This document shows, one piece after another, positions 10,321-19,453 of a stretch of 64,000 nt of DNA. The translations under genes were made by a program, and so were the position numbers. How positions within the stretch are numbered: position 1 is the first letter of the stretch; the number at the start of each line of letters is the position of its first letter. Location of the stretch: NCBI GenBank assembly GCA_029637525.1, contig CP072660.1, positions 248,001 through 312,000 of the forward strand, given 5' to 3'. The notes under the pieces were generated by a model. It was not told the DNA's origin and did no database searches. It was given only the letters and a program-made list of their open reading frames with translations. Source of the stretch: Desulfurococcaceae archaeon MEX13E-LK6-19. GTDB lineage: Archaea > Thermoproteota > Thermoprotei_A > Sulfolobales > Desulfurococcaceae.

Positions 10321-10680
10321 TTAGCTTGCTTTCTCGGATGAATAAAGACTAAGGATCTTAAGTACAACTTCCTTGTCTTCACCATTCTTTATTTTCTGTA
10401 AAAGCTCGTGCTCCGTTACCTTGTACCCTAATAACCTCACTAGGGGTCTTAGGAATACTTCGAAAAACGCCATTTCAGCACTTGCTTCATCACCATAATA
10501 TTCTTTCAGCGCATTGTAGAGTTTCGATGGGTTATCGAATAGTAAATCGATTGCCCTTACACCATACTTTGCACGTATGATAGCATCTATGAGCCTCAAA
10601 TATCCAGGTAGTAGTTGTGCTATTAGTACACTGAAATCATTCTTCAGCATTATTAGCGTCCTCCGTTTCCCTTTGTCCAT
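10321..10680 (-). CDS. Conserved-looking hypothetical helical protein
   Basis: I prefer the ATG at 10680 (119 residues) because GAGGG stands six bases upstream; the frame extends to a TTG at 10731 with no ribosome site. The protein is mostly helical, with a central DAIIRAKYGVRAIDLLF segment and a C-terminal KNGEDKEVVLKILSLY helix. There are no membrane segments and no recognisable catalytic motif. It may resemble small helical domains seen in other Crenarchaeota, but I do not assign a function. Confidence 0.6.
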   Translation of the reverse strand: MDKGKRRTLIMLKNDFSVLIAQLLPGYLRLIDAIIRAKYGVRAIDLLFDNPSKLYNALKEYYGDEASAEMAFFEVFLRPLVRLLGYKVTEHELLQKIKNGEDKEVVLKILSLYSSEKAS

Positions 10681-10850
10681 AAAAAACCCTCTGCAACATC
10701 TAGATGCCAAACTATCATACTTGTCACCCAATATTTTACTAGTCTATGAATTGTATTAGGGGTTGCTTGGTTTACAAGGTAATACTAAAGGGCAGATAGA
10801 TTTATATAGTAAGTAGAATCTCCCACCCCTTGACATGCTTAAAAGAGTTG

Positions 10851-10928
10851 TGGTGGGCCCGCGGGGATTTGAACCCCGGACCTCCGCCGCGTAAGGGCGG
10901 CGTCCTAACCGGGCTAGACGACGGGCCC
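10851..10928 (-). tRNA. tRNA-Val (UAC)
   Basis: Minus strand folds into a full cloverleaf: acceptor GGGCCCG paired to CGGGCCC, anticodon stem CCGCC/GGCGG around loop CTTACGC with anticodon TAC, T arm CGGGGTTCAAATCCCCG, and encoded CCA (10851-10853). No intron. Confidence 0.95.
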
Positions 10929-11188
10929 TTGCGAACCCGTGTTACGACCTCGGAGTCTCTATTGTCTTATTGTGCAAGTATCAGGTCTTATAAGTCTTTA
11001 GCTACTTTACATTATTAGCTATTTTTGCCGATTCAGTCCCACTACATCCATATAACCCTATATTTTATTCGGTTAAATCTATGTAGGTGGGTAAGGTAGG
11101 GAAAGTATTTAAAGTTAAATGTAGTATTTATGAGGTTGAATACATAAAATATAATGCATAACAGACTGATATTCGTTCCATACTATAC

Positions 11189-12907
11189 ATGGTGTTGCCC
11201 ATGACACTGAATATTGGTATAGAACTCACTAAAAAGGCGGGAGAAATTGCTTTTACTCTCCCGGCCGTTCGCGAGGGTGAAGAGCTTGTCAATATGACGC
11301 AGAGCGTGTGCCCCTATTGCTACAGGGTTCTGCCGGCTATTATAATTGAGCGTGAAGGCAAACTCTACATTAGGAGGGTGTGCCCCGAACACGGCGAAAT
11401 AGAGGAATTATATTATGGCGATGTCGCTTTATACAAGAAGTTCATTAAATGGGATCCTGAGGGTCGTGGAGCAAGACATGTTTATACTCCCTTAAAAAAT
11501 GTTTGTCCATTCAGTTGCGGTTTATGTCCTCTCCATAAAAACCATACAGCTCTTGTAAACATAGTACTTACAAACAGATGTGATCTGAGCTGCTGGTATT
11601 GTTTCTTTTACGCTGAAGCCGCTGGTTTTGTCTATGAGCCTTCACTCGAACAAATAGTAGAAATGATTAGAGCCGTTAAGAAACAGGGCGTCACAATAGC
11701 CGTTCAATTAACAGGGGGCGAGCCAACACTTAGAGATGATCTAGTAGACATCGTTAGAGCCCTCAAGGCTGAAGGTGTTAGACACATACAATTAAATACA
11801 AATGGTATTAAGTTCTCGGCTCTATACTGGGAGAATCCAAGTGAAGCAATAGAGTACACCCGTAGTCTAAGGAAAGCAGGAGTAAATACTGTCTACTTAA
11901 GTTTCGATGGTGTTACACCTATAACGAACTGGAAGAACCACTGGGAGATCCCGTATATCCTCGAAGTATTTAGAAAATCTGGTATGACAAGCACGGTCCT
12001 GGTCCCAACAGTTATACGTGGTATAAACGATCATGAGTTAGGTCTTATAATAAGATTTGCGGCAAAACACATAGATGTTATAAGAGGAGTAAACTTCCAG
12101 CCAATATCATTAACGGGTATGATGAAGAAACGTGAGAGAGCAAAGTATAGGATAACTATACCTGATGCATTAAAGAAAATTGAAGAAGGCACCGACGGCG
12201 AGATAACCAAGGAAGACTGGTTCCCAGTACCCGTAAGCGCCATCTTCTCGAGGTTTATTGAAGGATTTAGTGGTGAATTCAAATTCGAGATGGACAACCA
12301 TCCTGTCTGTGGAGCAGCGACTTATGTCTACGTCGATAAATCCAAGCCGATACCCCGTCTCATCCCGATAACCCGGTTTGTCGACGTAGAGGGCCTACTA
12401 GAGTACCTTAAGGAGAAATGGGAAGACCTTGTATCAGGATCTAGTAGAATTGTTGTTGGATTGAAGCTACTGTACTCCATAAGGAAGTTTATCGACTCCT
12501 CTAAAGCGCCTAAAGAGTTCGATCTATTCAAGATCCTCCTGAACATCATTATTAAACGCAACTATGAAGCACTAGCAGAGCTACACTACAAGATGCTATT
12601 CCTGGGAATGATGCACTTCATGGATCTCTATAACTACGATATACAGCGTGTAATGAGGTGTAATATACATTATGCTGTACCAGATGGCAGACTAATCCCG
12701 TTCTGTGCATTCAATATATTCGACGACATATACCGTGATGCAATCCACAAGAAGTATGGTGTACCCTTGAAGGAGTGGGCTAGAAAGCACGGCTACCCCG
12801 AGGATGTTGTTACAAAGAAGTATGTCCGGGACAGGAAGAAGCTGGAATCAACAGAACTCTACAAGACTACCTATGAAGGAATACTGGAGCAAGCACTGAA
12901 GAAGTAG
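11189..12907 (+). CDS. Radical SAM protein, probable tetraether lipid synthase (Tes/MJ0619 type)
   Basis: 572 residues. The radical SAM cluster motif CDLSCWYC has cysteines at 131, 135 and 138. Before it come two further cysteine sets, C41/C44/C65 (CPYC then CPEHGE) and C106/C110/C113 (CPFSCGLC), and afterwards TGGEPTLRDD. This arrangement matches the MJ0619/Tes family, in which auxiliary metal sites accompany the SAM cluster. Tes couples two archaeol-type lipids tail to tail to make GDGT or macrocyclic archaeol, expected in a hyperthermophile membrane. A start at ATG 11201, preceded by GGTG, is also possible. Other substrates remain possible within this subfamily. Confidence 0.72.
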   Translation: MVLPMTLNIGIELTKKAGEIAFTLPAVREGEELVNMTQSVCPYCYRVLPAIIIEREGKLYIRRVCPEHGEIEELYYGDVALYKKFIKWDPEGRGARHVYTPLKNVCPFSCGLCPLHKNHTALVNIVLTNRCDLSCWYCFFYAEAAGFVYEPSLEQIVEMIRAVKKQGVTIAVQLTGGEPTLRDDLVDIVRALKAEGVRHIQLNTNGIKFSALYWENPSEAIEYTRSLRKAGVNTVYLSFDGVTPITNWKNHWEIPYILEVFRKSGMTSTVLVPTVIRGINDHELGLIIRFAAKHIDVIRGVNFQPISLTGMMKKRERAKYRITIPDALKKIEEGTDGEITKEDWFPVPVSAIFSRFIEGFSGEFKFEMDNHPVCGAATYVYVDKSKPIPRLIPITRFVDVEGLLEYLKEKWEDLVSGSSRIVVGLKLLYSIRKFIDSSKAPKEFDLFKILLNIIIKRNYEALAELHYKMLFLGMMHFMDLYNYDIQRVMRCNIHYAVPDGRLIPFCAFNIFDDIYRDAIHKKYGVPLKEWARKHGYPEDVVTKKYVRDRKKLESTELYKTTYEGILEQALKK

Positions 12908-12959
12908 AAAGAAAACTAAGTTTTAAACCCCTTACACTAAATACACTAAAACACGAAGT

Positions 12960-13056
12960 AGCCGGGTCGTCTAGCGGCCAAGGATGCGGGGCTCTGGCCC
13001 GGGCCCCACCGGGGAGAACCCCCGTGACCGGGGTTCGAATCCCCGCCCGGCTACCA
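12960..13056 (+). tRNA. tRNA-Gln (CUG) with 21-nt intron
   Basis: Acceptor AGCCGGG pairs with CCCGGCT, followed by A and encoded CCA. Anticodon stem CGGGG/CCCCG encloses CTCTGG then an intron at 12998-13018 before C38. The anticodon CTG is at 12994-12996. The intron lies at the canonical archaeal position between bases 37 and 38. A TTTTAAA element about 30 bases upstream is a likely TATA box. Confidence 0.93.
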
Positions 13057-13157
13057 TATTACTTTTTACAAATCATTCTCGGACATAACACCCAAAACCC
13101 ATAATTTTATAATCCCTACATACATAATGCATTATCTACTGGAGAACAGTCTTAGGA

Positions 13158-13264
13158 GCCGCCGTAGCTCAGCCGGTAGAGCGCCGGCCTTGTACGGGCC
13201 TATAGCCCCGAGGTCGCCCCGAGAAAGCCGGTGGTCGCGGGTTCAAATCCCGCCGGCGGCTCCA
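13158..13264 (+). tRNA. tRNA-Thr (UGU) with 31-nt intron
   Basis: Acceptor GCCGCCG/CGGCGGC, discriminator T, encoded CCA. Loop CTTGTA with anticodon TGT (13191-13193) is followed by an intron at 13195-13225, then A38 and stem GCCGG. The exons are nearly identical to those of tRNA-Thr(CGU) at 61338-61449, but the introns differ. Confidence 0.93.
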
Positions 13265-13320
13265 TTTTCCATCAGTTTTCTTAAGTAATCCTAAACAATA
13301 TCCTATTCTGGGCGTAATCT

Positions 13321-13812
13321 ATGAAGACAGTATTTATTGACCTAGATGGCACTCTCTGGGACCACGAAGATGTCTCCTCTATGACTCCTCCTTTTCGGAG
13401 GGTCGACAACAATTGTATTGTGGATTCCTTTGGAGAAAAACTATGTCTATACGACAATGTAAGATTGTTCCTTGAGAAACTAGACACATTAGGTCTTGTC
13501 GTATGTGTGTTAAGCTGGAATAGATATAGTGTTGCGAGAGAAGCCTTAGAAACGCTTGGTATCCTAAAGTATTTTGATTACTTGTTTATAGAAGACATGC
13601 CCTTTAAGGAACTTGTTCTAGAAAAAGCTCTAAGAATTATATCCCACTACTTCAAAACAAGGTTTTCTCCTAGAGACATCATATACATTGATGACCGTGA
13701 TATCCATGTTAATGAAGTAAAGAAGGTTATTGGAAATATACATTTCATACATATGTGGTATGATGTTAAAGATTTTATTGAGCTGAGTAACTTCATACAA
13801 TGTCTCTTATAG
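13321..13812 (+). CDS. HAD-family phosphatase, MDP-1 (magnesium-dependent phosphatase) like
   Basis: 163 residues. The N-terminus MKTVFIDLDGTLWDHEDV carries the HAD nucleophile and acid/base pair (Asp7, Asp9). A VCVLSWNRYSVAREALETL segment supplies motif II, and IIYIDDRDIHVNEV supplies the metal-binding acidic motif. Length and motif spacing fit the MDP-1/HAD-IIIC group, Mg-dependent phosphatases of broad or uncertain substrate (sugar or protein phosphates). It is the first gene after tRNA-Thr and may be co-transcribed with the sugar-nucleotide genes that follow, but a 73-base gap separates them. Confidence 0.75.
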   Translation: MKTVFIDLDGTLWDHEDVSSMTPPFRRVDNNCIVDSFGEKLCLYDNVRLFLEKLDTLGLVVCVLSWNRYSVAREALETLGILKYFDYLFIEDMPFKELVLEKALRIISHYFKTRFSPRDIIYIDDRDIHVNEVKKVIGNIHFIHMWYDVKDFIELSNFIQCLL

Positions 13813-13885
13813 ATCGAGATTACCGAACATACATTAAGTTAATTAGTTCTCCCAGGCAATATAATGTCTAACAGGAGACATAATA

Positions 13886-15028
13886 TTGACTAGACTTGCA
13901 GTAGTTTTGGCAGGCGGTAAAGGAACACGGCTACGCCCTTTAACCTACTCTAAACCAAAACCACTCATACCCATAGCAGGGAAGCCTGTAATCGACTACA
14001 TAATAGAGTGGCTCCGAAGAAATGGTTTCAATAAGTTTATAGTTGTAGCCAAGTATTTGGGTGAACAAATAGTCGAGTACTATAAGAAAACTAATCCCGG
14101 AGATATAGAAGTTGCTCTTGTTGACTCGAGAGATACAGCTGATGCTATAAGGCTTATAGGAGATAAATTAACAGATATAGATCATTTTCTAGTATCAATG
14201 GGTGATGTAGTATGCAACGCCAATTTTAAGGCATTCTACGAATTCCACATAGAAAAAGACGGTATTGCGTCAATAGCTTTGAAGGAAGTTGACAATCCAC
14301 TACACTACGGTATGGTGGTTATTGATCAAAATGGTTTAATCAAATTATTCGTCGAAAAACCCGTCTCCATGGAAATCTACATATTAACAATGGCTTACAA
14401 CAGGATCTTTAAAGGCATACAGTACGCTAATTTAGTGAATACAGGCTTCTACATGGTTAACAACGATGTACTACAAATACTTAGAAATAATCCCTCGTTA
14501 ATGGACTGGGGTAAACATGTATTCCCGTACCTTATAGAGAATAAATATAGGGTTTACGGATGGATTATGCATCCCAATACATACTGGGAGGACCTTGGGC
14601 GAATACATAATTACAAGAAAACTGTATGGGATATTCTTTCATGTAACATCCACGGCATTAGGGTAGGAAACATAGAGTGTCATGAAGAAGAGAAAATAGA
14701 GATTATTAGAACGAGCGATATTCGCGGAAAAATAATTCCTCCTGTATATATAGGTAGGGATGTAGTTATTGAGGAAGACTGTATAATCGGACCTTATGTA
14801 TCTATAGAGGATGACACCACAATAAAGAGGGGGTCAAGGATTTCATATAGCGTATTATGGGAGAGAGTTGTTGTAGGCGAGAATACTAGAATACATGACT
14901 CAGTTATAACAAATGATGTAACTATAGGTAATGGCTCCAAGATATTCTCTTCAACAATAGGTCCTTGGACTAATATCCCGCCACAAACTACTTTACAAGA
15001 AGAAACCTATTATAGACCATCAGGATAG
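13886..15028 (+). CDS. Sugar-1-phosphate nucleotidyltransferase with C-terminal left-handed beta-helix
   Basis: 380 residues, TTG start. The N-terminal Rossmann-type domain has the nucleotide loop LAGGKGTRLRPLTYSKPKP, the metal/sugar site MGDVVCN, and YWEDLGRI near residue 232. From about 280 onward hexapeptide repeats (VVIEEDCIIGPYVSIEDD) form a left-handed beta-helix. The enzyme makes an NDP-sugar (GDP-mannose, UDP- or dTDP-glucose; the specificity cannot be read here) plus pyrophosphate, feeding protein N-glycosylation or cell-surface sugars. It lies 11 bases before a phosphohexomutase-like gene. Confidence 0.85.
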   Translation: MTRLAVVLAGGKGTRLRPLTYSKPKPLIPIAGKPVIDYIIEWLRRNGFNKFIVVAKYLGEQIVEYYKKTNPGDIEVALVDSRDTADAIRLIGDKLTDIDHFLVSMGDVVCNANFKAFYEFHIEKDGIASIALKEVDNPLHYGMVVIDQNGLIKLFVEKPVSMEIYILTMAYNRIFKGIQYANLVNTGFYMVNNDVLQILRNNPSLMDWGKHVFPYLIENKYRVYGWIMHPNTYWEDLGRIHNYKKTVWDILSCNIHGIRVGNIECHEEEKIEIIRTSDIRGKIIPPVYIGRDVVIEEDCIIGPYVSIEDDTTIKRGSRISYSVLWERVVVGENTRIHDSVITNDVTIGNGSKIFSSTIGPWTNIPPQTTLQEETYYRPSG

Positions 15029-15039
15029 GTGGAATAATT

Positions 15040-16347
15040 ATGTCTATACCCTTAGTTAAAGGAAGAATTGTTGGAAGACCTAATATAGAGCTTACACCAG
15101 AAGATGCTGCACGCATAGGAGCAATAATGGGTACATGGTACGGCCCTAAGTCTCTTGTTGTTAGTGGAAGAGACTATAGTCCTGCTTCAAGAATGATTAA
15201 GAGAGCGTTTATCTCGGGTCTTATGTCTACTGGAGTCGAAGTAATGGATTTCCATGAGGCTGTTGCAGGCGAGATCTCTTATGCTATAAAGAGGTTTGGC
15301 GCACGTGGGGGAGTAAATGTCTCAGCTTACCCCTTGAGAGAAGACTGCGTTCAATTAAGAATATTTACTTCGCCAGGCCACGAGCTTGTGGGTAAAGAGC
15401 TCGAAAATATTGTGAAGGAAAACACGGTGAAACGAGTTGATCCGAAGGATACTGGATGGGTTGTTTATGCAGAGTACATACATGAACTATATTCCTCAGC
15501 ACTACTCTCAGTAATAGATTCCGATGCAATAATGAGTAGGAAACCAAGAGTAGTTATTAGTACAGGTTATGGACCCAGCGACAAAGTCTTACCCCAATTG
15601 CTCTCAAACTTGGGAATAGACTTTATATCATTAAATACCATGAAGCCCCCAGTCTACCGAAAATTAATGTACCCCTTAGAAGAAGACATAATTAAGGTAT
15701 CAAATGTTGTTCGAGCAACAAATGCAGATATAGGAGTGGTATTCAATACCGATGCGTCAACGATACTAATTATAGATGATAGAGGACGAGCTCTTCTTCC
15801 CGAAGAAGTCGTGGCTATTATGAGTCTAAGATTCGCTAAAGATTCACGTGTAGTGTATTCTAAAGACGTCTTCGGCTTCATAAAGAATATTCTTATAAAC
15901 AAGGGTATCAAAGTTGTTGAAACTGATATAATTGATGGAGCAATGCTTAATAAAACCGTTGAAATAAGGCCAGTGCTAGGTTTTAATGGTGTTGGAGAAT
16001 ACATTCATCCAATACTATCACTAGGTTATGATGGCATACTTACTATGCTAAAAGTACTAGAGGTAATAGCAGTAACGGAAAAGAAGCTATCAACAATCTT
16101 GAAATCATTTACAACACCAAGATACTATGTGATCGAAACGCCACTAAGCTTGAGAGAAGCAATAGAAAAGACGTGTCGTGAAACAGATTATTGTAGAATC
16201 TACATTGGTGGTTGTAGATTAAAACTATTAGGCCAAAATATAGTTCTAACAATAGATCCTGTAACAAGCACCACAAGAGTATTAATTGACGCATACGCAC
16301 AAAACATAGAAAAACTCATACAAATAATCCATAAAACATTATCTTAA
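15040..16347 (+). CDS. Phosphohexomutase-family protein lacking catalytic residues (probable pseudoenzyme)
   Basis: 435 residues with the four-domain layout of phosphomannomutase/phosphoglucomutase. The serine loop, normally TASHNP, reads VSAYPL at about 94-99. The magnesium loop, normally DGDADR, reads NTDAST at 236-241. The sugar loop, normally GEESGH, is also altered (GVGEYIH). Fold-type phrases such as SLGYDGILTMLKVLEVIA remain. It therefore probably cannot transfer phosphate. Immediate coupling to the nucleotidyltransferase suggests a regulatory or structural partner of that enzyme. Family membership is fairly sure; loss of activity is inferred from the motifs. Confidence 0.75.
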   Translation: MSIPLVKGRIVGRPNIELTPEDAARIGAIMGTWYGPKSLVVSGRDYSPASRMIKRAFISGLMSTGVEVMDFHEAVAGEISYAIKRFGARGGVNVSAYPLREDCVQLRIFTSPGHELVGKELENIVKENTVKRVDPKDTGWVVYAEYIHELYSSALLSVIDSDAIMSRKPRVVISTGYGPSDKVLPQLLSNLGIDFISLNTMKPPVYRKLMYPLEEDIIKVSNVVRATNADIGVVFNTDASTILIIDDRGRALLPEEVVAIMSLRFAKDSRVVYSKDVFGFIKNILINKGIKVVETDIIDGAMLNKTVEIRPVLGFNGVGEYIHPILSLGYDGILTMLKVLEVIAVTEKKLSTILKSFTTPRYYVIETPLSLREAIEKTCRETDYCRIYIGGCRLKLLGQNIVLTIDPVTSTTRVLIDAYAQNIEKLIQIIHKTLS

Positions 16348-16431
16348 GAACATAGTTGCTCCACCAATACACCCAATATAAATTGCCAAGATAAACCTAT
16401 CAACGACAATTTCATGAAGCACATCAGTCAT
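16339..16431 (-). CDS. Possible 30-residue membrane peptide
   Basis: A minus-strand ORF of 30 residues with a hydrophobic helix (FILAIYIGCIGGATMFL) and a GGGGGA element 11 bases before its ATG. Its end overlaps the stop of the convergent phosphohexomutase-like gene by nine bases. Length is too short for confidence. Confidence 0.25.
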   Translation of the reverse strand: MTDVLHEIVVDRFILAIYIGCIGGATMFLR

Positions 16432-16614
16432 TTACTGTTTGTCCCCCAGTTTCACTTTGTTTCTAGAGTCTGATCTTTAATATTGTCTAAAATTAATTAA
16501 GACTTCTTCGATCTAAGTTTCTAATAATACCTGCAATGGGTTTCGAATCATGTACCTCAACATGGAAAGACAAAGAAAAATGGATACATCTATAGATACC
16601 TTGTATTAGAGAAA

Positions 16615-17559
16615 GTGACAAAGATTAGGGCTAAAACGAGAGAGCGTCATCTATACCTGCTGTTGGAGAAGGCCATTAGGAACCTATTGCTTGTTAGAGA
16701 GTGGTGCGGGGGGTGGGATTTGAACCCACGCAGGCCTACGCCATCGGGTCCTGAGCCCCACACTCCTTTGCCAGACCTTGATCCCAGTTCTTCACGGGGT
16801 CAAGAGTTAACTACAGGTCCATCATTTAATATACGGATAACTCCTGGTAGGCTAGCCAGGTTCCTAAGGTGGTGCATGGAGAAGGGGACCAGCGAGGAGA
16901 CATGTAAACAGTATGCCAGGTATCTTCTGAAACCCTTTGACCCAGATAATAAGTGGAGTAGACTAGCCTACAAGGCTTGGTTCAAGTTTACTGGTAAAGA
17001 GGACCTGTGGAAGGAGATTAAGGTAAAGAGGAGCGGGATAGACCTCTATATACCCAGCGATGAAGACGTGTTCACGGCTCTCACGAGGGCTTGCAGCAGC
17101 TCCGAGGAGCTTTGCTGGATATACAAGATACTTGTATATAGTGGTCTAAGGCTAAGCGAAGTCGTGAAACTCATTAATGAGCATGATGAGGAAAAGTGGA
17201 TCAAGTTAAACGGATTCTACAAGTACCCATTATCATGGAAGCGTGGAAGCAAACAAGCCTTCTACTGCTACACAATCGAGAAACCACCAAGGATACAAGC
17301 TAGCAACAAATGGATAAGCAACTGGGCATCCAAGAACAAGCTCCTGCCGCCAAAATACATTAGGAAATGGGTTGCCACCAAAATGCTGGGACTAGGAATA
17401 CCCGAGGAAGTAGTAAACTTCATCCAGGGACGAATACCACAGGAAATACTCTCAAAACACTACCTAAAACTAACCACGCTAGCAGACCAATACTACCAGA
17501 AATACGCGGAATGGCTAAAACAGAACATTATTTCTAAGCTATACCAGCTGAAGTCTTGA
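16615..17559 (+). CDS. int: SSV-type tyrosine integrase, C-terminal fragment (split int)
   Basis: The frame is open from 16615, but its first 29 codons are host flank; the true integrase part begins in the 57-bp repeat. The catalytic domain shows the first Arg in YSGLRLSEVV, the Lys-bearing strand after it, the IRKWVATKMLGLGIPEEVV box, FIQGR, and HYLKL...ADQYYQKY with the Tyr nucleophile. Joined with the fragment at the right end it gives one ~352-residue protein. The residual ORF alone lacks the natural N-terminal domain. It catalyses site-specific recombination at tRNA-Leu; splitting should silence it in the integrated state. Confidence 0.9.
   Translation: MTKIRAKTRERHLYLLLEKAIRNLLLVREWCGGWDLNPRRPTPSGPEPHTPLPDLDPSSSRGQELTTGPSFNIRITPGRLARFLRWCMEKGTSEETCKQYARYLLKPFDPDNKWSRLAYKAWFKFTGKEDLWKEIKVKRSGIDLYIPSDEDVFTALTRACSSSEELCWIYKILVYSGLRLSEVVKLINEHDEEKWIKLNGFYKYPLSWKRGSKQAFYCYTIEKPPRIQASNKWISNWASKNKLLPPKYIRKWVATKMLGLGIPEEVVNFIQGRIPQEILSKHYLKLTTLADQYYQKYAEWLKQNIISKLYQLKS
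16702..16758. repeat. attL core (57-bp tRNA-Leu 3' fragment)
   Basis: Identical to 35276-35332. It contains CCA, acceptor, T arm, variable arm and the 3' side of the anticodon region of tRNA-Leu, without the D arm or 5' half, so it is not a functional tRNA. It is read through as WCGGWDLNP... by the integrase frame. Confidence 0.97.
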
Positions 17560-17570
17560 AAGAGAAGTCT

Positions 17571-18311
17571 TTAAATTACACGCTTCTTGATGTATTCTCC
17601 AAAATTTTTCAATATATCATGAATCTTAACTACTTCTCCTATACTAAAGTCAATAGGTATACCCGTGTCTCTTTCAATCTCTTTCTCGAGCATTTTTTCT
17701 AGGTGCCGTGGGTCTACACCTAAAATAGCGTTCCTGGGTATATCAGCTAGCTTCTGAGTACCTTTGAGTGGGTTAGGTCTTGGTTTTACTAGCTCAACAA
17801 GTTCACCTATGGGTGTAATTACTATGTAGCCTAAAGGTGTAAGTCTATCAAGTATAATCGCTGTCCTTAGTATATAGCCACGAAACATTAGCGCGGGATG
17901 AACAAGATAGGCGTAATCTACAGAAAAACCTGCATTAAGTAAATGATTTAATGCCTGTTCCGCCCCTTCAAGTGCTCCAGGACCGCTTAATACCTTTTCT
18001 TTTCCACGACCCCTACGTTTAACCCTGAGCCCTTTAACTTCATAAGCAATTGCTTTACCATCTCTAAACTCCAATACGTCTATATCTGTATCAAATATTG
18101 GTGCAGCAACTCCTTTAACATTAAGATATACTTCGCTTCCTTGGGACTCCAATACATCTTTTAGCCTTAAACATATTCCTGGCTCTAACTGATTTCTAAG
18201 ACCAAACTTGCTTAATCCAAGCTTTTCATAACCCCATACCTGATCCTTTACTATGGAGAATGCTTCTGCCCAGTTAGGCAGATACATCAATACCTTATCT
18301 CTAAGACTCAT
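17571..18311 (-). CDS. PD-(D/E)XK nuclease-like protein of the provirus
   Basis: 246 residues. Residues 72-93 contain the likely active site: FDTDIDVLEF (Asp76/Asp78), then a strand ending AYEVKG (Glu91, Lys93), the Asp...Glu-X-Lys order of the restriction-endonuclease fold. A basic KVKRRGRGKEK-type stretch follows and could hold DNA. It lies back to back with the integrase end, 11 bases apart. Possible roles are resolving replication intermediates or degrading host DNA; the sequence does not decide. A promoter-proximal inverted repeat lies upstream (18372-18399). Confidence 0.6.
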   Translation of the reverse strand: MSLRDKVLMYLPNWAEAFSIVKDQVWGYEKLGLSKFGLRNQLEPGICLRLKDVLESQGSEVYLNVKGVAAPIFDTDIDVLEFRDGKAIAYEVKGLRVKRRGRGKEKVLSGPGALEGAEQALNHLLNAGFSVDYAYLVHPALMFRGYILRTAIILDRLTPLGYIVITPIGELVELVKPRPNPLKGTQKLADIPRNAILGVDPRHLEKMLEKEIERDTGIPIDFSIGEVVKIHDILKNFGEYIKKRVI

Positions 18312-18371
18312 GACAATACGCCCAAGGAGAGTATAATCGCATGAAACACGGCTACTTACTTTTCCAACTAA

Positions 18372-18399
18372 TTCTTAATATACTCCTCCAAATTAAGAA
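18372..18399. repeat. Inverted repeat TTCTTAAT...ATTAAGAA
   Basis: Eight-base arms with a 12-base spacer, followed on the plus strand by a T-run. It sits between two minus-strand genes, upstream of the nuclease, and could be an operator or, for plus-strand transcripts, a terminator. Confidence 0.35.
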
Positions 18400-18476
18400 C
18401 TATTTTTTTCTATTTACTATAGAAGACGGTCAATTAGCTAACAATAAAAATACTCTTTAATAATAAAAAGAATGAA

Positions 18477-19412
18477 CTAATGGTATTGGGCTAGTATTCT
18501 TGCTTGTTCCTCATAATACCTCATCATCTGGTCTATGTCTTTTTCCGTTATCTCTTCGTACCTGTCTAGTGTTGTTCTGAGTATTGATAGCACGTATTCT
18601 TTTGCGTAGCTGTATCCCTGCTTCCAATCGATCTCACTTGCCCAGTCGATTACACGCCAGTCGATACCCTTCTTGCTACAGTATTTTCTTATGTAGTAGG
18701 CTAGCCACAGGACCATGACGTAGTACCATATCCTTAAGGGTTTACGCTTGTACTTGTCTGGTATCATGCTCCATAGATACTCAGCTATCCGCTTTGTCTC
18801 AGCGTCAAATCTTGATCTAAGCCTTCTGGCTACCCGTTTACCTACCTTGTTTACCCGTTTGACCGCTTCTTTCTTGCTTATACCCTTCTTCTTAGCGATA
18901 CTGATGATTGTCTCCTCGATCCTGCCGTCTATGTAGTCTAGCAGTGTTTTTAGGACCTTCTTTTGCTGAGTAACCTTCTTGGCTATCTCCCTTGCCTCTT
19001 TGACTGATACACCATATTTCTTAGCTATTTTATCCAGGGCTTCGGCAAGCTGGACTAGCCCTATCTTCTTGGCTAGGTAAGCCCTGCCAACACGGTCTAT
19101 GTAATCGACTAGCCTACCAAGCCCAAACTTCTTTTTCTTATTGACTTGCCTGAGGACAAAGCATCTCTGACTCCATAACTGTAACGTAAAGGGTATAACT
19201 TGGTCCTGCTTATTCTTCGTCTTAAGATCCGCTAGGTCCGCTAGCTGGGACATACATAGTTCGATAAACTCTTTCTTAGTGTTGACACCTACTTTACCAA
19301 TATCTTTCACAGAAGCAAAAACGGAGTCTCTTCCAGGCTCCTTGGACTCAAAGTAGATATGCTTATACTTCTTCTTAGCCTTCTTCTTGGTCTTCTTTTT
19401 CCGTTTAGTCAA
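18477..19412 (-). CDS. Highly basic provirus protein, function unknown
   Basis: 311 residues. The first ~20 residues are nearly all Lys/Arg/Thr (MTKRKKKTKKKAKKKYKH). A middle region (about 115-205) is helical and Lys-rich, with two similar helix pairs, KKYGVSVKEAREIAKKV and KKKGISKKEAVKRVNKV, suggesting an internal duplication. The C-terminal half contains Trp/Tyr-rich helices. It probably binds nucleic acid, for example a virion nucleoprotein, but I recognise no family. It is transcribed away from the membrane-protein gene at 19454. Confidence 0.65.
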   Translation of the reverse strand: MTKRKKKTKKKAKKKYKHIYFESKEPGRDSVFASVKDIGKVGVNTKKEFIELCMSQLADLADLKTKNKQDQVIPFTLQLWSQRCFVLRQVNKKKKFGLGRLVDYIDRVGRAYLAKKIGLVQLAEALDKIAKKYGVSVKEAREIAKKVTQQKKVLKTLLDYIDGRIEETIISIAKKKGISKKEAVKRVNKVGKRVARRLRSRFDAETKRIAEYLWSMIPDKYKRKPLRIWYYVMVLWLAYYIRKYCSKKGIDWRVIDWASEIDWKQGYSYAKEYVLSILRTTLDRYEEITEKDIDQMMRYYEEQARILAQYH

Positions 19413-19453
19413 TCTTGATCCACCAGGTTAAAACTAGGAATGGAGAGAAGTAG

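Noticed and set aside
10830-11018. Plus ORF with GDLNPGPPPRKGG-type protein
   Set aside because: Typical false ORF read through the antisense of a tRNA gene (tRNA-Val).
16702-16758. Second tRNA-Leu gene
   Set aside because: Only the 3' 57 bases are present; no D arm or 5' acceptor strand, so it is an att remnant.
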